Below, in pieces: positions 43,301 through 55,029 of a stretch of 64,000 nt of DNA. Position numbers and translations under genes: made by a program. Under the pieces are notes generated by a model. It was not told the DNA's origin. It was given only the letters and a program-made list of their open reading frames with translations, and searched no databases. Within the stretch, counting starts at the first letter, position 1, and every line of letters begins with the position of its first letter. The DNA is from Rugalucina vietnamica. Lineage: Eukaryota > Mollusca > Bivalvia > Lucinida > Lucinidae. The stretch is from assembly GCA_964017185.1 (NCBI GenBank), contig OZ024870.1, forward strand, positions 56,670,312 to 56,734,311, in the 5' to 3' direction.

Positions 43301-45308
43301 TTGGGATGAAGGCATACACTTGCTTCTATTTGCTGTAAGAGAATCTGTACAAGAGTCTCTGGGGTTCAGCCCATTTGAGCTTGTTTTTGGGCACACTGTA
43401 CGTGGACCGTTAAAACTTCTAAAAGAGAAATTTCTCTCAGATGATGACAGTTCTTTGAACTTACTTCAGTATGTGTCTGATTTCAAAAACAGACTATCAA
43501 AGGCCTGTGATGCAGCTCGGTCCAATCTCAAATCTACTCAAAGCAAAATGAAGATTCGTTATGATGAAAATGCTAAAGACAGAAATTTTGAACCTGGAGA
43601 CAAGGTACTTGCTCTCTTGCCCATTCCTGGCAGACCTTTATAAGCTAGATATTATGGCCCGTATACTGTTGATAAAAAGTTAAGTGACGTGAATTACATT
43701 GTTAACACTCCTGGGAGGCGCAAGCAAAAACAGCTATGTCACATTAATATGCTCAAGAAGTATATTGATAGGGATAGTTCTGTTATTTCATCAGTAAATA
43801 TAGTTAATTCTGTCCCTCATGAACAAAATCAAATGGACTCTGAGGACTTCAACTTGGAGAAATCTGATCCCTCGTCATCGAAACTCCAGAATTCTGACAT
43901 ACTACAGAATCTTGATCAGAAACTGTCTCACCTTGATTCAGACAAAAGACTTGAACTGAAACAGTTAGTTCTCGAATATGAGCACTTATTTCCGGACATT
44001 CCATCCAGAACTGACAAAATCTATCATGATGTTGACATTATTGAAGGTTCAAAACCTGTAAAGCAACATCCTTACAGAATGAACCCTGTAAAACAGCAAT
44101 ATCTCAGGGAAGAAGTTCAATATTTGCTGGACAATGATTTCATTGAACCCAGCCAAAGTGAATGGAGTTCTCCTTGTATTCTTGTACCAAAGCCAGACGG
44201 GACATTTAGAATGTGCACAGACTATCGAAAAGTCAATTCTGTCACTAAAACAGACACTTTTCCCATCCCACGAATCGATGACTGCATTGATAATATTGGA
44301 CATGCCAAGTATGTTACAAAGTTCGATCTGCTAAAGGGATTTTGGCAGATACCCCTCACGGACAGAGCAAAGGAGATCTCGGCATTTGTTACACCAGATG
44401 GACTGTACCAGTATAAAGTCATGCCATTTGGAATGAAGAACTCGCCTGCGACTTTTCAGCGGCTGGTCAACAGTTTCATTTCCAATCTGGATGGCTGTAA
44501 AGCCTATATCGACGACGCTATTATCTTCAGTGAGGAGTGGCAACAACACTTGCAGACAATCAGAACATTCTTTGACCGGCTAAGTGATGCTAAACTAACT
44601 GTGAACTTGGCAAAAAGTGAATTTTGCCATGCAAACTTGACATTTCTTGGACACATTGTAGGTCAAGGTCAGGTAAAACCTGTAGAAGCTAAAGTTGAGG
44701 CTATCTCAGATTTTCCTGTACCTACTAGCAAAAGACAACTGATGCGCTTTCTGCGTATGGCTGGATATTACAGGAAATTCTGCAACAACTTCTCGGCTAT
44801 AGCTGAGCCTCTGACAAACTTGCTTGGTAAGAAGGCCAAGTATGTTTGGACAGATGACTGCCAGAAGTCATTTGATAAGCTCAAGGCCATACCTAGAAGT
44901 GCTCCGGTTCTCTTAGCACCAAGTTTTGACAAAGAGTTCAAGTTGGCTGTAGATGCCAGTGATGTTGGTGCAGGCAGTGTTTTGTTGCAAGAAGATGACA
45001 ATGGTGTTGACCATCCTGTTTGTTATTTTTCCAAAAAGTTTAACAAGCATCAGAGAAATTACTCTACCATAGAGAAAGAATGCCTATCTCTAATCCTTGC
45101 GCTTCAGCACTTTGAAGTTTACTTAGCTTCTTCACATGCACCAATTGTTGTCTTCAGTGACCACAATCCACTGACTTTCATACATAAAATGAAAAACAAG
45201 AACCAGCGTTTACTCAGGTGGAGTCTCATGTTGCAAGAGCACAATCTTGACATCAGACATATCCGAGGAAGAGATAATATCATTCCAGACACCCTAAGCA
45301 GAGCTTAA
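40305..45308 (+). pseudogene. Gag-pol of second Gmr1-type element, interrupted by two in-frame stops
   Basis: One reading frame of 1667 codons, broken only by TAA at 40704-40706 and TAA at 43641-43643. Segments: 40305-40706, 40707-43643, 43644-45308. Order: N-terminal ~60 residues with a SAP-like helix pattern; a long Glu/Arg/Lys coiled coil (~40520-40930); SCAN-like capsid segment (PEAYRQKFRDC near 41217-41250); CCHC knuckle CNYCKKTGHIISEC (41679-41720); protease DTGAS (~41961-41975); integrase zinc finger and DDE core (SDQGSNF near 43128, E within GALERF near 43237); GPY-type motif at ~43653, just past the second stop; reverse transcriptase with YIDD at 44505-44516; RNase H ending in HIRGRDN and DTLSRA. 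There is no frameshift anywhere. Both stops are one C-to-T change from glutamine codons, which is an inference. The first start is supported by the leader between primer site and ATG (~90 bases). Confidence 0.93.
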
Positions 45309-45443
45309 GTGCCTCTACAATGCTGATGTCCAGCTTTGTGCTGTTGTATTTGATTAGTTTTGCACAAATTTTGCTAAACATATTGTATACAATTATCCAG
45401 TATTGCAAAAGAAAGCTTTATTTTATAAAACTTTCTTTTCTTT

Positions 45444-45455
45444 GAAGAGGGGAAG
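45444..45455 (+). promoter_or_regulatory. Polypurine tract, second element
   Basis: GAAGAGGGGAAG directly before the 3' LTR TGTTATG, the standard plus-strand primer position. Confidence 0.8.
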
Positions 45456-46284
45456 TGTTATGTATGACTGTTACTTGTTGAAAGATGTGCATTCAGTACT
45501 GGTAAACTTCCCAAGGGAGTATGCCCAGGAAAGTATGATGTTATACATATGATGTTTACTTGTTTGTCCTTAGCAATTATTTACTTTTAGTGTCCCAGAT
45601 ATTGGACATAAACAGGTTGTTTACTTCAGAATTTTCTGGAAATTTCAAATTGTTCTTTGATGGAAAAGTCCGGAAAAATCTGGAAGAACCAAAGATGTAG
45701 AATCTTCTAGAAAAATCTTTTTTTATGTCAAAAGAATATTGTGTAATTTTCTGGAAGGATAATGGCCTCTCTAGAATATTCCAAAACATTAAATTTTGGT
45801 AAACAACTTGTTATTTTTAGTATATGATATCATAGAATTTGCTGGAAGAATCCTGAATGTTCCTCAGTGCTATATAAGGGCTACAAATTTTCATAAGGAC
45901 AATCTTTGGGTACTGTTACTATTAAGAAGTCAAAATCTATCTTACTGGAATTTAAACTTATTCTTGGATTACTTTGTGATATTCGATTCTGGATTGGGAC
46001 ATAGTGCTATTTTGAAACAAACTTTAATTCTTGGGATCAGAAACTGATACAGACTTGTGTTAAAAAATTCTGAGGGACATTCAGACATTCTTTAAGGGAA
46101 TTAACATCTTGAAAGGTATTGTACATTCATTTTTGTTTGATTGTATATATGCTTTTGATTGTTTCACATGTAATTACTGGTTAAATCACTTCTAAATAAA
46201 TTTGTTAAATTTTAAACAAAGCTTGTTGCTGGCTAACCAACTTGTTGGTTTCCTTAATCTTCTAGTTACGCCTGGCACGTAACA
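45456..46284 (+). repeat. 3' LTR of second Gmr1-type element
   Basis: 829 bp. Differences from the 5' LTR by eye: T for C in CTTTGATGGAAAAG, one extra T in a T-run, and G for T in TTACTGGTTAAATC. TATATAAG at 45871 and AATAAA at 46195-46200. Confidence 0.93.
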
Positions 46285-46288
46285 AGTT

Positions 46289-47057
46289 GCACTGATACAA
46301 ACAGGATAATCGAAGATCCGAGTGTGCTGCTTCCCCACTTATTCTGTAATACATTGATGAAGTACGCCGGTGTGTTTCTACTCAGTGTCAGCAGTAACAG
46401 TCTGTTCTGTCACTTTACAAATGAGAGACAGCAACGAACATATAGCCGACTTCTCGTAAATAGAATTGCAATGTCTGTAATGACAAGAATTATATATGTT
46501 TCATGTAATCGTAATGTACAGTTACCAGAACAATGAAACATTACGGTCATTATTTTCAGTCCATTTATTATCGTTTATTGTCAACATCTACTAGATTTTC
46601 CTTTTAATCTAATATATAACACTTAACCAAGTCCTGATTCCATTAATGCTTTTGGTTAAGGTTGCTCGTAAATATAGTTTTGCTGTTAGGGCAGACTGTA
46701 CCGACAACAAAACACTTTTGTAAGTTGTAATCTGCGTCAATTCTGTAGAAACGTTTGTGTGGATATTTTCTATATGTTACTCAAAGGTTGTCATAACCTA
46801 TTCTTAGAAATAGCTGCTGTCACGTAACGTTTTGGCGTGTCCTGTTGCGAATGTCTTAGAATATTGAACTCTGTAATGATAGCAATAAATTAAGATGAGA
46901 TGGCAGTCTAAAAAGTGCACTCTTTCCGAAAAGACCCATTAAAGTAAACCTATACGATGCATCTGTAGACTGTCTCTGATAAAACAGCAAAATAAGTTAA
47001 AGTCTAGCAAGGATCAGGTGAAAAAAGTTCGAAAGTTCCACCAATCAGAAAAAAATA
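46289..47057. other. No gene seen
   Basis: Flank of the retrotransposon; short frames only, no recognised repeat. Confidence 0.5.
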
Positions 47058-47298
47058 CACCAGGAAAATATGTCCGTGCAATGTTTACATCGGGCCCTTT
47101 AACCCCACTTTTGCAAGGGTACACATAATGTTATTATTTTTGATCCAAAACATACCGCGGTGGTTCTAACGAGTACCCACAATGTACATGTATGTTTGGA
47201 GCTAAAATATAAAAAAAAAAAAATCATTTTTTTTTTCATCGATTTTTTTTCTATTGAAAACAAATATCTGTATATTGCATGGCCGTGTTTTCATAATG
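47058..47298 (+). mobile_element. Palindromic MITE family 1, copy 5
   Basis: ACCAGGAAAATATGTCCGTG start and GTTTTCATAATG end. ACCCCACTTTTGCA in the left half. The centre is shortened to CCGCGGTGGTTCTAACGAG, and A/T runs expand the right half. Forward orientation. Confidence 0.8.
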
Positions 47299-48529
47299 AA
47301 TAGATTCTGAAACATACAGAACATTTCCCCGAGGGCAGTCATTTAGTTATACCTCAACATCAAGACACAAACAACACCTAAATTGACACCAAACATAAAA
47401 CGAAATAGAAAAAAAAAGATCAGAAGTACTTTCTTGGAATGGCCATGAAGTAAGAATAGAGTGACCAGGAACCAATGCAATTAAATTAAAAGTTCCAACA
47501 TAGACACCAGGTGGGAAAGAAAATATATTTTTCCGACAACACACTCGAAGAGCAGAATGACTAGCTCATTTGCAACAAGGTAGCCATTCGGCAAAGTTTT
47601 AACCAAAATCAACTGTATGGCAACACGCACAACAGAGAGACAGGTACAATAAACAGTCGTACATGTATCATGAAGATAAAGCACTTTAAATTCCTGGAAC
47701 GCCGATTACCGTTTTTACTTGGGAGTTACCTCTTTGTTTTGGTTCAGAACATCGGCCATCAGAAGATTTCAAGCCATACTCAGCCATCAGAAGATTTCAA
47801 GCAAAATAAAATGTGCGTCTTTTACTGAAAAATTTGACGACGGGAGCCAGTTAGACTGGCTACCATCGTTAATATATATTTTGTTGCAATAAAAACATAT
47901 ATAAATGATATGATCAAGCAACAAGTATCTTCTAGACAAGTCTTGAAGAGATGAGAAAGATTACTCTGTAGAAAAAAAAAAAGAAATATTCAATGTTATT
48001 TTTCTTGGTAAAGTGAATGTAAAAAATAGGGATGAAAAAATGAACATACGACGGGAGCCAGTCTATTCAGCCTTGTTGCTTGATCATATTATTTATATGT
48101 TATTATTGCATAAACATATATTTAACGATGGTAGCCAGTTTAATTTTACATCACATTCTATGATTCGCAATTTGATTCTCTGTACTGCGAATTCTAAATA
48201 ACTTTTATCAGTTAAATAACCATTCACAGTTTACATACCTATTCCATTTGCAAAGTGGCTGTTATGCCGTTTAATATTTATCCATGCTCCCAATTCGATA
48301 TGCTAATTGATCAAGATGTATCGATTATAGCGATAAATCGTACATTTTGAGTTCAAGAACTTCCCTTATCGTTAACATCCAACCTGTTCTGGCTAGATAA
48401 TTCGATAAAATCATGAAAATAGCGTAAAAGAGATTACCCTGTTCCAATAACGCATATTTCATTATACCTGTTAAACACAAGTTATCGCAAGATTGCAGCA
48501 ATGAAACAACTGATCTTGAATTCTTCTGA
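47299..48529. other. No gene seen; contains one inverted repeat
   Basis: Short frames only. Inverted arms 47855-47922 and 48075-48140 share ACTGGCTACCATCGTTAA and GATCAAGCAAC. GACGGGAGCCAGT also occurs twice in direct orientation (near 47839 and 48050), so the structure is a compound repeat. Confidence 0.5.
47855..48140. repeat. Inverted repeat, ~68-bp arms
   Basis: The left arm begins ACTGGCTACCATCGTTAA and the right arm ends TTTAACGATGGTAGCCAGT. About 150 bp lie between. Arms are imperfect with small indels. Confidence 0.65.
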
Positions 48530-48906
48530 TTAGAAAAGGAATGCATCTGCCGAAACATACGCTATTGTCGCTGATATCGAAGAAAAAAATTTCATGGGTA
48601 TTGACAGGACGCTCTCAGTCATCAGTGACTTCTAGGCACTACTTAAACGATGAAAAATATAACAGAACACCAAGAACTTATAGGTTACCATTGAATGCGG
48701 AGTAAAGTTTGGGTGATATACAAAGAGACATATGGAAAAAAAAGGTTTTGACATGACGCTCTTTGTCATCAGTGACTTCTAGGCACTACCCAAACGATGC
48801 AACCAAGAACTTATACGTTACTATTGATTGCGTGGTAAAGGTGGGCTGCTTTACAAATAGACAAATGAAAAAGTACTGTGTCCCTTAAATTATTTTGTTG
48901 AGTATA

Positions 48907-49174
48907 CATTATGAAAACTTGTCTATGAAATATACAGAGATTTATTTCAACAGAAAAAAGGAAAACTTCATTGGAAAAAAAAATTGATATTTTCAATATT
49001 TATTCTCAAAACATTGATTTTTTTGTAACGTCAGAACCGCCTCGCCGAGACGGCTCTAACGAGTATCCACAATCTATGTTTTCGGTGAAAAATAAAAACT
49101 GAATACCCCTGCATACCCAAGTTTTACTATATACTTAGAAGGGTTTAAGGGGGTATAACATCACACATCTGATG
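48907..49174 (-). mobile_element. Palindromic MITE family 1, copy 6
   Basis: CATTATGAAAACTTGTC start and CATCTGATG end. The centre GAACCGCCTCGCCGAGACGG is intact. Reverse orientation. It is at the same position as copy 7 in the duplicated block, so it inserted before the duplication. Confidence 0.83.
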
Positions 49175-49407
49175 AGCCGAAAGAGTTGATATTTTCCAGA
49201 GGACGACAAACTATGTTTTGATCATACATAATCAGTAGTACTTACAGCTGTATATCAAAGAAAGAAACAGACCTATCCACAGTAGAACTATCATCTACAT
49301 GTTCATTGTACGTGGCTCATACGTATTGTCACAAAGAAAACACCAGCTACTAAAATATATTTCTAATTACCAAAGCTGCTTTAATTTAGAAATCGGTTTA
49401 CTTTACG

Positions 49408-49545
49408 GTGAATTTTCATAATTAACGCGGGATGTTGGCGGGCAGATTGCGATGTATTAATTCACGACGGCGCAGCCGGAGTGAACTTATTTAGATATCG
49501 CATCTGCCCGACTGCAACATCACGCGTTAATCCAAGATAATTCAC
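49408..49545. repeat. Hairpin element, ~50-bp imperfect arms
   Basis: Left arm GTGAATTTTCATAATTAACG at 49408 and right arm CGCGTTAATCCAAGATAATT ending 49545, with GGGCAG and CTGCCC pairing inside and a GC-rich loop near GACGGCGCAGCCGG. The equivalent place in copy B (~53155-53220) retains only the right half. Confidence 0.65.
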
Positions 49546-49588
49546 AGTGAAGTAATATTTTTTTCGATTCTAACACGACTAATATATA

Positions 49589-50611
49589 CGTGGCTTGTCC
49601 CAAAAGTCCCGTTACAAATGCTTTTTATTCTGAACACATAACAGGAACCAATCAAAGTTTCTCATGCAGAATTATTGGCCATAGCGGAACTTATTTTAGT
49701 GTACAACATCATGTCACTCACATCAATGACCTCACTGCTACAGTTACCTTGGTGACCATGAGTAGCCATGACCGGAGCAAGTCAAATTATGCAAAATGTT
49801 TTTGGAGCTTCCATTTTTCGCAAACTTCTAAATCAATATAGGTGTAATGTGATCATTTCGAAAATATACCAGCCTTACTATCATTCTATGCACATCATTT
49901 AGTTGTGATCTTATGAAAGTTGATGACAATTTGATAGTTTGGGAGAACAATAAAGAAGCCTACCTATAAAATTTCAACGACAAAATTATGACGTCGGCAA
50001 AAACATGCGGAGCAAAGTTACAGGGTCATTATGTTTAAGCATCTAAAATATGTTCTTTAATGGAAACCTAGCAATTGTTTAGATTCATATAAAGTGGGGA
50101 CTTCAATACTATTACACAAGATATATTTTCAAAACGATAGTTCAACCATTGGCAACAGTAATATTACTTGACCTACTGAAACATGGGAAGTGATTAACAG
50201 TGGATAACATTAGTTAATGGTTCTTATTTTGAATGACTGATATTTGAAGTACTATTTTGATAATTTGCTTATAATTATTTTACTTAAATTTCCATATATA
50301 TGCTACAGCATCATTATGCTAAATATAAAAATAATTTTCAAATAGATTTCTTGTTTGTAGCATACTTATCCAAACTGCAAAATATGAAGAAAAAATCACA
50401 ATTAACGACAACGTCATGAGACCTGCTCCGCTGCAGTTGGGGTACAAGTGATCAAAACCCCACTGCATTTTAACAGATGCAAGCAGTCGAACAAATATTT
50501 GCCCAAAAAGCTCTAAGATATAGTACTTGATGACCATAATTGTTGTAAGATCTGATGTGCTCTTATTGTGGCAAAACAGTGAGTGTAATGGAACTTTTGG
50601 GACAACCCTCG
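49589..50611 (+). mobile_element. TA-flanked DNA element, family M2 (1023 bp)
   Basis: Terminal inverted repeats CGTGGCTTGTCCCAAAAGTC and CGAGGGTTGTCCCAAAAGTT (the latter read on the minus strand), flanked by TA. Copy B of the surrounding duplication has an empty site here (ACTAATAAATTCATGCTTAC near 53250-53270). No transposase frame was recognised; short frames inside are not convincing. Mariner-like by ends and target. Confidence 0.85.
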
Positions 50612-51201
50612 TACATGCTTACATCTTAGAAACATTTCCAGTGGACACATTCTCGGCGGACATGAATGTTTATGTGCGACGTCAAAAATATGCAACATTA
50701 CGCGCATTATTTTGTTTATATTAGGTTCAATGGGGAAACCGTAAATGTCTTGTTACAATTAGATTTGATGTACGAATGTAAGTCCATAAAAAATGAGAAT
50801 GAAAAGCAACAACTAAACGTTTATCTCTGTAGACTTGTGATGTTCAAGATGGAAGCGCCCACCTTAATTTTGCAGCTTCAATTATATGAGCTCGTACTAA
50901 ACATGTAAATTAAAAGACAAAGAGGTAACATGGCCAATGAAAATTGTAAATAGAATAGAAGTTCAAGCAAGCAAACTTTAAATCCCGACTCAGAAACTAG
51001 AAACGGTACATGTACGTAACCAACTGACAAGCATCAGTCTAATCACTAAAACATCCTCATTAGTGGATGCCTATAATATAGGCCTGATAAAGATCGTTTT
51101 ATGTATTATGCCAGGGTGCATATTACTAAATGAAAGAAAATTGAAATCTTGTTCAAATTCCTTTTCCTCATATATTAAAAGCTATTATATGTTAGCAACT
51201 A

Positions 51202-52109
51202 CGTAGGTCATTCAAAGAGTAATGCAATATGTAGCATATTTTTGTGTATTTTTATCTGACAGAGGTATTGTTTTTAATTTCTGAAAGTTTTATTCAATCT
51301 GCATTCAGGAAAATAAACATCAACTAAATCGGACCATACACTGTATGTTGCTTAGCAACCATAGAATGGCAGCGAAGGTGTCGTGGGCGCGAAAACCACT
51401 TTTAAATAAATCAACATTAAGCTGTGGTATTTCTTTGGTGGTGTTTTAAATAGCTATCTATATACATGTTTGTGTAATGTCACCATAGCCAGACCATTCT
51501 AGGCAACTACAATGTTCATACAGCCCCACGCGTGTCAGCTGTTGCCTAGCAAAACCAGAACCTATGCGATTTCGGTTTTATGCATTTTCCATAGAGTTTG
51601 GTTGCTAGACAACGAAATGTGTCATCTATGATTTGCGTTTTATAGCATTTAGTTTACAAAGCGTCAATGGCAGATACAAAAAGGCGTATAAATATTCGAT
51701 TAAACAAACTAGATGTCAAATTGTAGCAGAAATTGATCTCTACTCCCATTTTTCACCCATCTATCGAGAAATTTTAGTCATTTTTTCAACTTTGATTGGG
51801 TGTCATTTAAAATATATCAATCAGATTACATTACCTTGAACATTAAATGCAACTATTTTAAGTTTGATGTAAGAAAATAAAGTGAATACGTTTATTTTGG
51901 TTTTCCTGTCACCATGGCAACGGTTTTAAGAGTCGTGGCCATGTGCCTTTACACAGTGTTCTATTGTTGCTAGGCAACAGAAAGTCGAGCATGTGACTAA
52001 GTGTTGCACTGTCTCGCAGAGGGCGAATTGATTTTATGTTTCAAGAAAGCTAAATCAAACTTTAATAACATGTTCAGACAACATTGCATTACTTTTTGAA
52101 TGACCCTCG
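51202..52109 (+). mobile_element. TA-flanked DNA element, family M3 (908 bp) with repeated X-box-like motifs
   Basis: Ends CGTAGGTCATTCAAAGAGTA and CGAGGGTCATTCAAAAAGTA (minus strand), flanked by TA; the corresponding place in copy B (~54135-54150) lacks it. Five GTTGCNNNGCAAC-like palindromes occur inside, at 51347-51359, 51541-51553, 51601-51613, 51909-51921 and 51966-51978. The outermost two are nearly equidistant from the ends and embedded in related flanking sequence, so the subterminal regions are themselves an inverted repeat. No transposase frame is seen. Confidence 0.85.
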
Positions 52110-52755
52110 TATTATAAGCTCAAGAAAGCATATGCAATTTGGGCTCAGGTGTGTCAAAAAGGGTAGTTTTTTCGACAGGATGCGAATTGTTTCGGTTAGG
52201 AATTTGCCATATTTTATCTTTAATTTGTAATAAGGATAAATATATTTTTAATAAAACAGTATTTTTCACGCAATTGTTACTGAGATTGCTAACGTATTAA
52301 TGAAAATAAATTATCGCTGTTACAAACTTCTAACAGTTATGCAAATCTGTGAAATATATATTAACGTTTGGAGCAAATGTGATACATTACTGAACTGAAC
52401 GTTCATACTGCGAATAAAGAAACAATATTTACGGATAAGGCGTGGTCATTTAAACTCAGATCAGAAGGGGTAAAGTTTTCTATTGATGAATTGGGGACTG
52501 AATGAAGCATTTATGAGAAGGAAACTGAAAAATGAAATAGCTATTGTCACTGATATCGAAGAAGCATAAAAAAACAACAACACAAATTTGAGAGGACGCT
52601 CTCTGTCATCAGAGACTTCTAGGCACTACTCAAACGATGTAAAAGATAACAAAACACCAAAGAACTTACATGTACGTATAAGTTATTATTGGTTTACAAA
52701 GAGACAAATGAAAAAGTACAGAGACCCTTAAATTATTTTCTTGAGTATAACGTCT

Positions 52756-52992
52756 GACTACGAAAACTTGCCCATGCAATATACAGTGAATTATTTTCTG
52801 AAGAAAAAAAAAATGAAAATTTCATTGGACAAATTTGATTTCGTCGTGGCGGTTATAACAAGTACCCACAAGTTAGGTTTTGGATCAAACATGAGAAAAC
52901 TAGGTATACCTCTGAAAACCCTGGGCCCGTTTTTCTATATAAAAGCGGGGTTTAAGGGGGTAAACATGTCATGGACATATTATCCTGTGTGA
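52756..52992 (-). mobile_element. Palindromic MITE family 1, copy 7
   Basis: GACTACGAAAACTTGCCC start. The centre is reduced to CGTCGTGGCGGTTATAACAA; the TATAAAAGCGGGGTTTAAGG half is intact. Positional counterpart of copy 6 in the duplicated block. Confidence 0.8.
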
Positions 52993-53547
52993 TCCTAATG
53001 TGGTGAGCCGAAAGAGCTGATATTTTCAAGAAGCCTACATAATATATTTTGAACATATATAATCAATTGACATCAATGATACATGCACTAATATCATACC
53101 AAGATACAGAACTATCAAGGATAGAACTACCATCTACATGTACAGTGTATTTGCGATAGATCAATTCACGACGTCGCATCTGCCCGACAACATCACGCAT
53201 TAATCAATGATAATTCACAGTAAAGTAAAAATATTTCGATTCTATCACAACTAATAAATTCATGCTTACATTTTAATATGTTTTCCAGTGGACTCATTCT
53301 CGCCGGACATAAATGTTTACATGTTTGTGCGACGTCACAAATACGCCACCTTGCGCACGTAATTTTGTTTACAGTGAATTACTGCTAATTTGCACACTGT
53401 GACGTATAAATGGGGAAAGCGATAACGGCGTGTTCGAATTAAATTTGATTTAAAAATGTAAGTGCATAAAACTCAGAAATGAAAAGCAAAAATGAAATCA
53501 AAACAAACGACTGATCGTTAGTCTGTGGACTTGTGATGATCAAAATG

Positions 53548-53819
53548 CATCAGGAAAACATGTCCGTGAAATGTATACCCCCTTGAACCCCACCTTTATA
53601 TAGTAAAACTGGGGTTTGCAGGGGTATACCTATTTTTCTTATTTTTGCTCCAAAACATAGATTGTGGGTACTCGATAGAACCGCCTCGGCGAGGCGGTTC
53701 TAACGAGTACCCACAATCTATGTTTTGAGCAAAAATAAGAAAAATATCAAAAATTTTCAGTTGAAAATTTTCAATTTTTAAAGCTAAAAAAATCTCTGTT
53801 CGGGCGTGTTTTCGTGATG
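53548..53819 (+). mobile_element. Palindromic MITE family 1, copy 8 (with empty site)
   Basis: CATCAGGAAAACATGTCC start, TTTTCGTGATG end, full GC-rich centre GAACCGCCTCGGCGAGGCGG. The matching position in copy A (~50842-50852) lacks it, so insertion followed the duplication. Forward orientation. Confidence 0.87.
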
Positions 53820-54811
53820 GGAAGCGCCAACCTTAATTTTGCGGCTTCAATTTTAAGTGCTATTGACATGTCATGTAGAGCAGTAAATATGCAACGGATC
53901 GTACATGTAATGTATACATTAAATTAACATTCAAGGATTGGTCACATGCTATATAAAAGTAAAGTTGTATATAGAATAGAAGTTCAAGCGAGCAAACCTT
54001 AAATCCCGACTCAGAAACTATAAACGGTAACCATCACTAAATCATCCTCATGAGAGGATGCCTATAATATACTACTCCAAGTTTGATAAACTCGTTTTTT
54101 TGTATTATGCCAAGACGCATATGCTATTGTGTGTAAATAATGATTATAAACTCAAGATAGCATATGCAATTTGGGCTCAGGTGTGCCAAAAGAATAATTT
54201 TTCGACAGGAAACGATTTGTATCGGTTAGAAATTTGCCATATTTCATCTTTTGTAATGAGGATAGATAGATTTTAATAAAACAGTATTTTTCACGCAGTT
54301 GTTATTGAGATTGCTAACGTTCAAATGAAAAGAAAGTATCGCTGTTACAAACTTCTAACAGTTTATGTAAATCTGTGAAATACATATTAGCGTTTCGGAC
54401 AAATGTGATACATATTTGACTGCGAAGAAAGAAACAACATCTACGGTTAAAGCGTGCAAATATCTGATAACTCAGATAGAAGGGATAAGCATTTTCAAAG
54501 GTGAATTTGGGACTGAATTAAGCAATTGTGAGAAGAAAACTGAAAAATGAAACTTTCGTTTATAAAAGGGCTTGCCTGATTTTACATGTAATTCTGTCTA
54601 AATAATTCAAAGACCGCCACATCTTTGGCCCACAGGTGTGTTCCACCTTTACCAAGCATCCCCTTTTGACAGTTATCGTGCTTTTCACATTCGCCCAACT
54701 TATCAGCCAGGTGAAATTTTGTATTTTATTTTTTAATCTCAATTAACTTGCATAAACAAACATTATTTAAATTGACGTGTAAACACCCCCTTGCCCAGGC
54801 TTTCAACATGT

Positions 54812-55029
54812 GAGCAGCCTCATGAGAAAACCAACGATTTGCATATGCGAAAACAAAGCGCAAATCAGCTTCGCAGTAACTAAGATGCTGATCAGCGCCT
54901 GTGTTTTCGTTACACGGATAGTACATTTTCTCTATTTTCTTAATCTAACCATCTTTTCTGATTGAACAGTTCGGTTTGTGTCGGTCCTGTTCAAAAACCT
55001 CATTGTTAGTTTTCTCATGGGGCGGCTCA
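54812..55029 (-). mobile_element. Palindromic MITE family 2, copy 3
   Basis: GAGCAGCCTCATGAGAAAAC start, TTTTCTCATGGGGCGGCTC end, with GCGAAAACAAAGCGCAAATC and GATGCTGATCAGCGCC forming the stem. Reverse orientation. Confidence 0.8.

Larger units (their letters stand above)
39360..46288 (+). mobile_element. Second Gmr1-type LTR retrotransposon, near-complete
   Basis: 5' LTR 39364-40191, internal region with one long but twice-interrupted gag-pol frame, 3' LTR 45456-46284. AGTT flanks both ends (39360-39363 and 46285-46288) as the target-site duplication. The LTRs differ by only two substitutions and one T-run length change in ~828 bp, so insertion is recent. Sequence and LTRs are unrelated to the array at 1449-14150, but the domain order (integrase before reverse transcriptase) is the same. 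Confidence 0.95.
48530..52545. repeat. Tandem duplication, copy A (carries two later DNA-element insertions)
   Basis: Matches copy B (52546-54552) along its length. Shared landmarks: the GCTCTC(A/T)GTCATCAG...CTTCTAGGCACTAC block, a MITE family 1 copy at the same place, CATCTGCCCGAC, TTCCAGTGGAC, AAATCCCGACTCAGAAACTA, GGGCTCAGGTGTG, and the block ending GAAACTGAAAAATGAAA. Copy A is longer because it holds the elements at 49589-50611 and 51202-52109. The CTTCTAGGCACTAC block itself occurs twice in copy A (48630 and 48775), a further small duplication. Confidence 0.83.
52546..54552. repeat. Tandem duplication, copy B
   Basis: Second copy of the block at 48530-52545, without the M2 and M3 elements but with its own later MITE family 1 insertion at 53548-53819. 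The copies meet directly: copy A's terminal GAAACTGAAAAATGAAATAG runs into copy B's start (AGCTATTGTCACTGATATCG). Neither copy codes for a recognisable protein. Confidence 0.83.

Noticed and set aside
49590..49841. 83-codon frame starting at the M2 element end
   Set aside because: It begins within the terminal repeat and shows no transposase motif; likely chance.
51633..51839. 68-codon frame inside the M3 element as a transposase remnant
   Set aside because: No DDE/D pattern or helix-turn-helix could be recognised, and subterminal motifs explain the region better.
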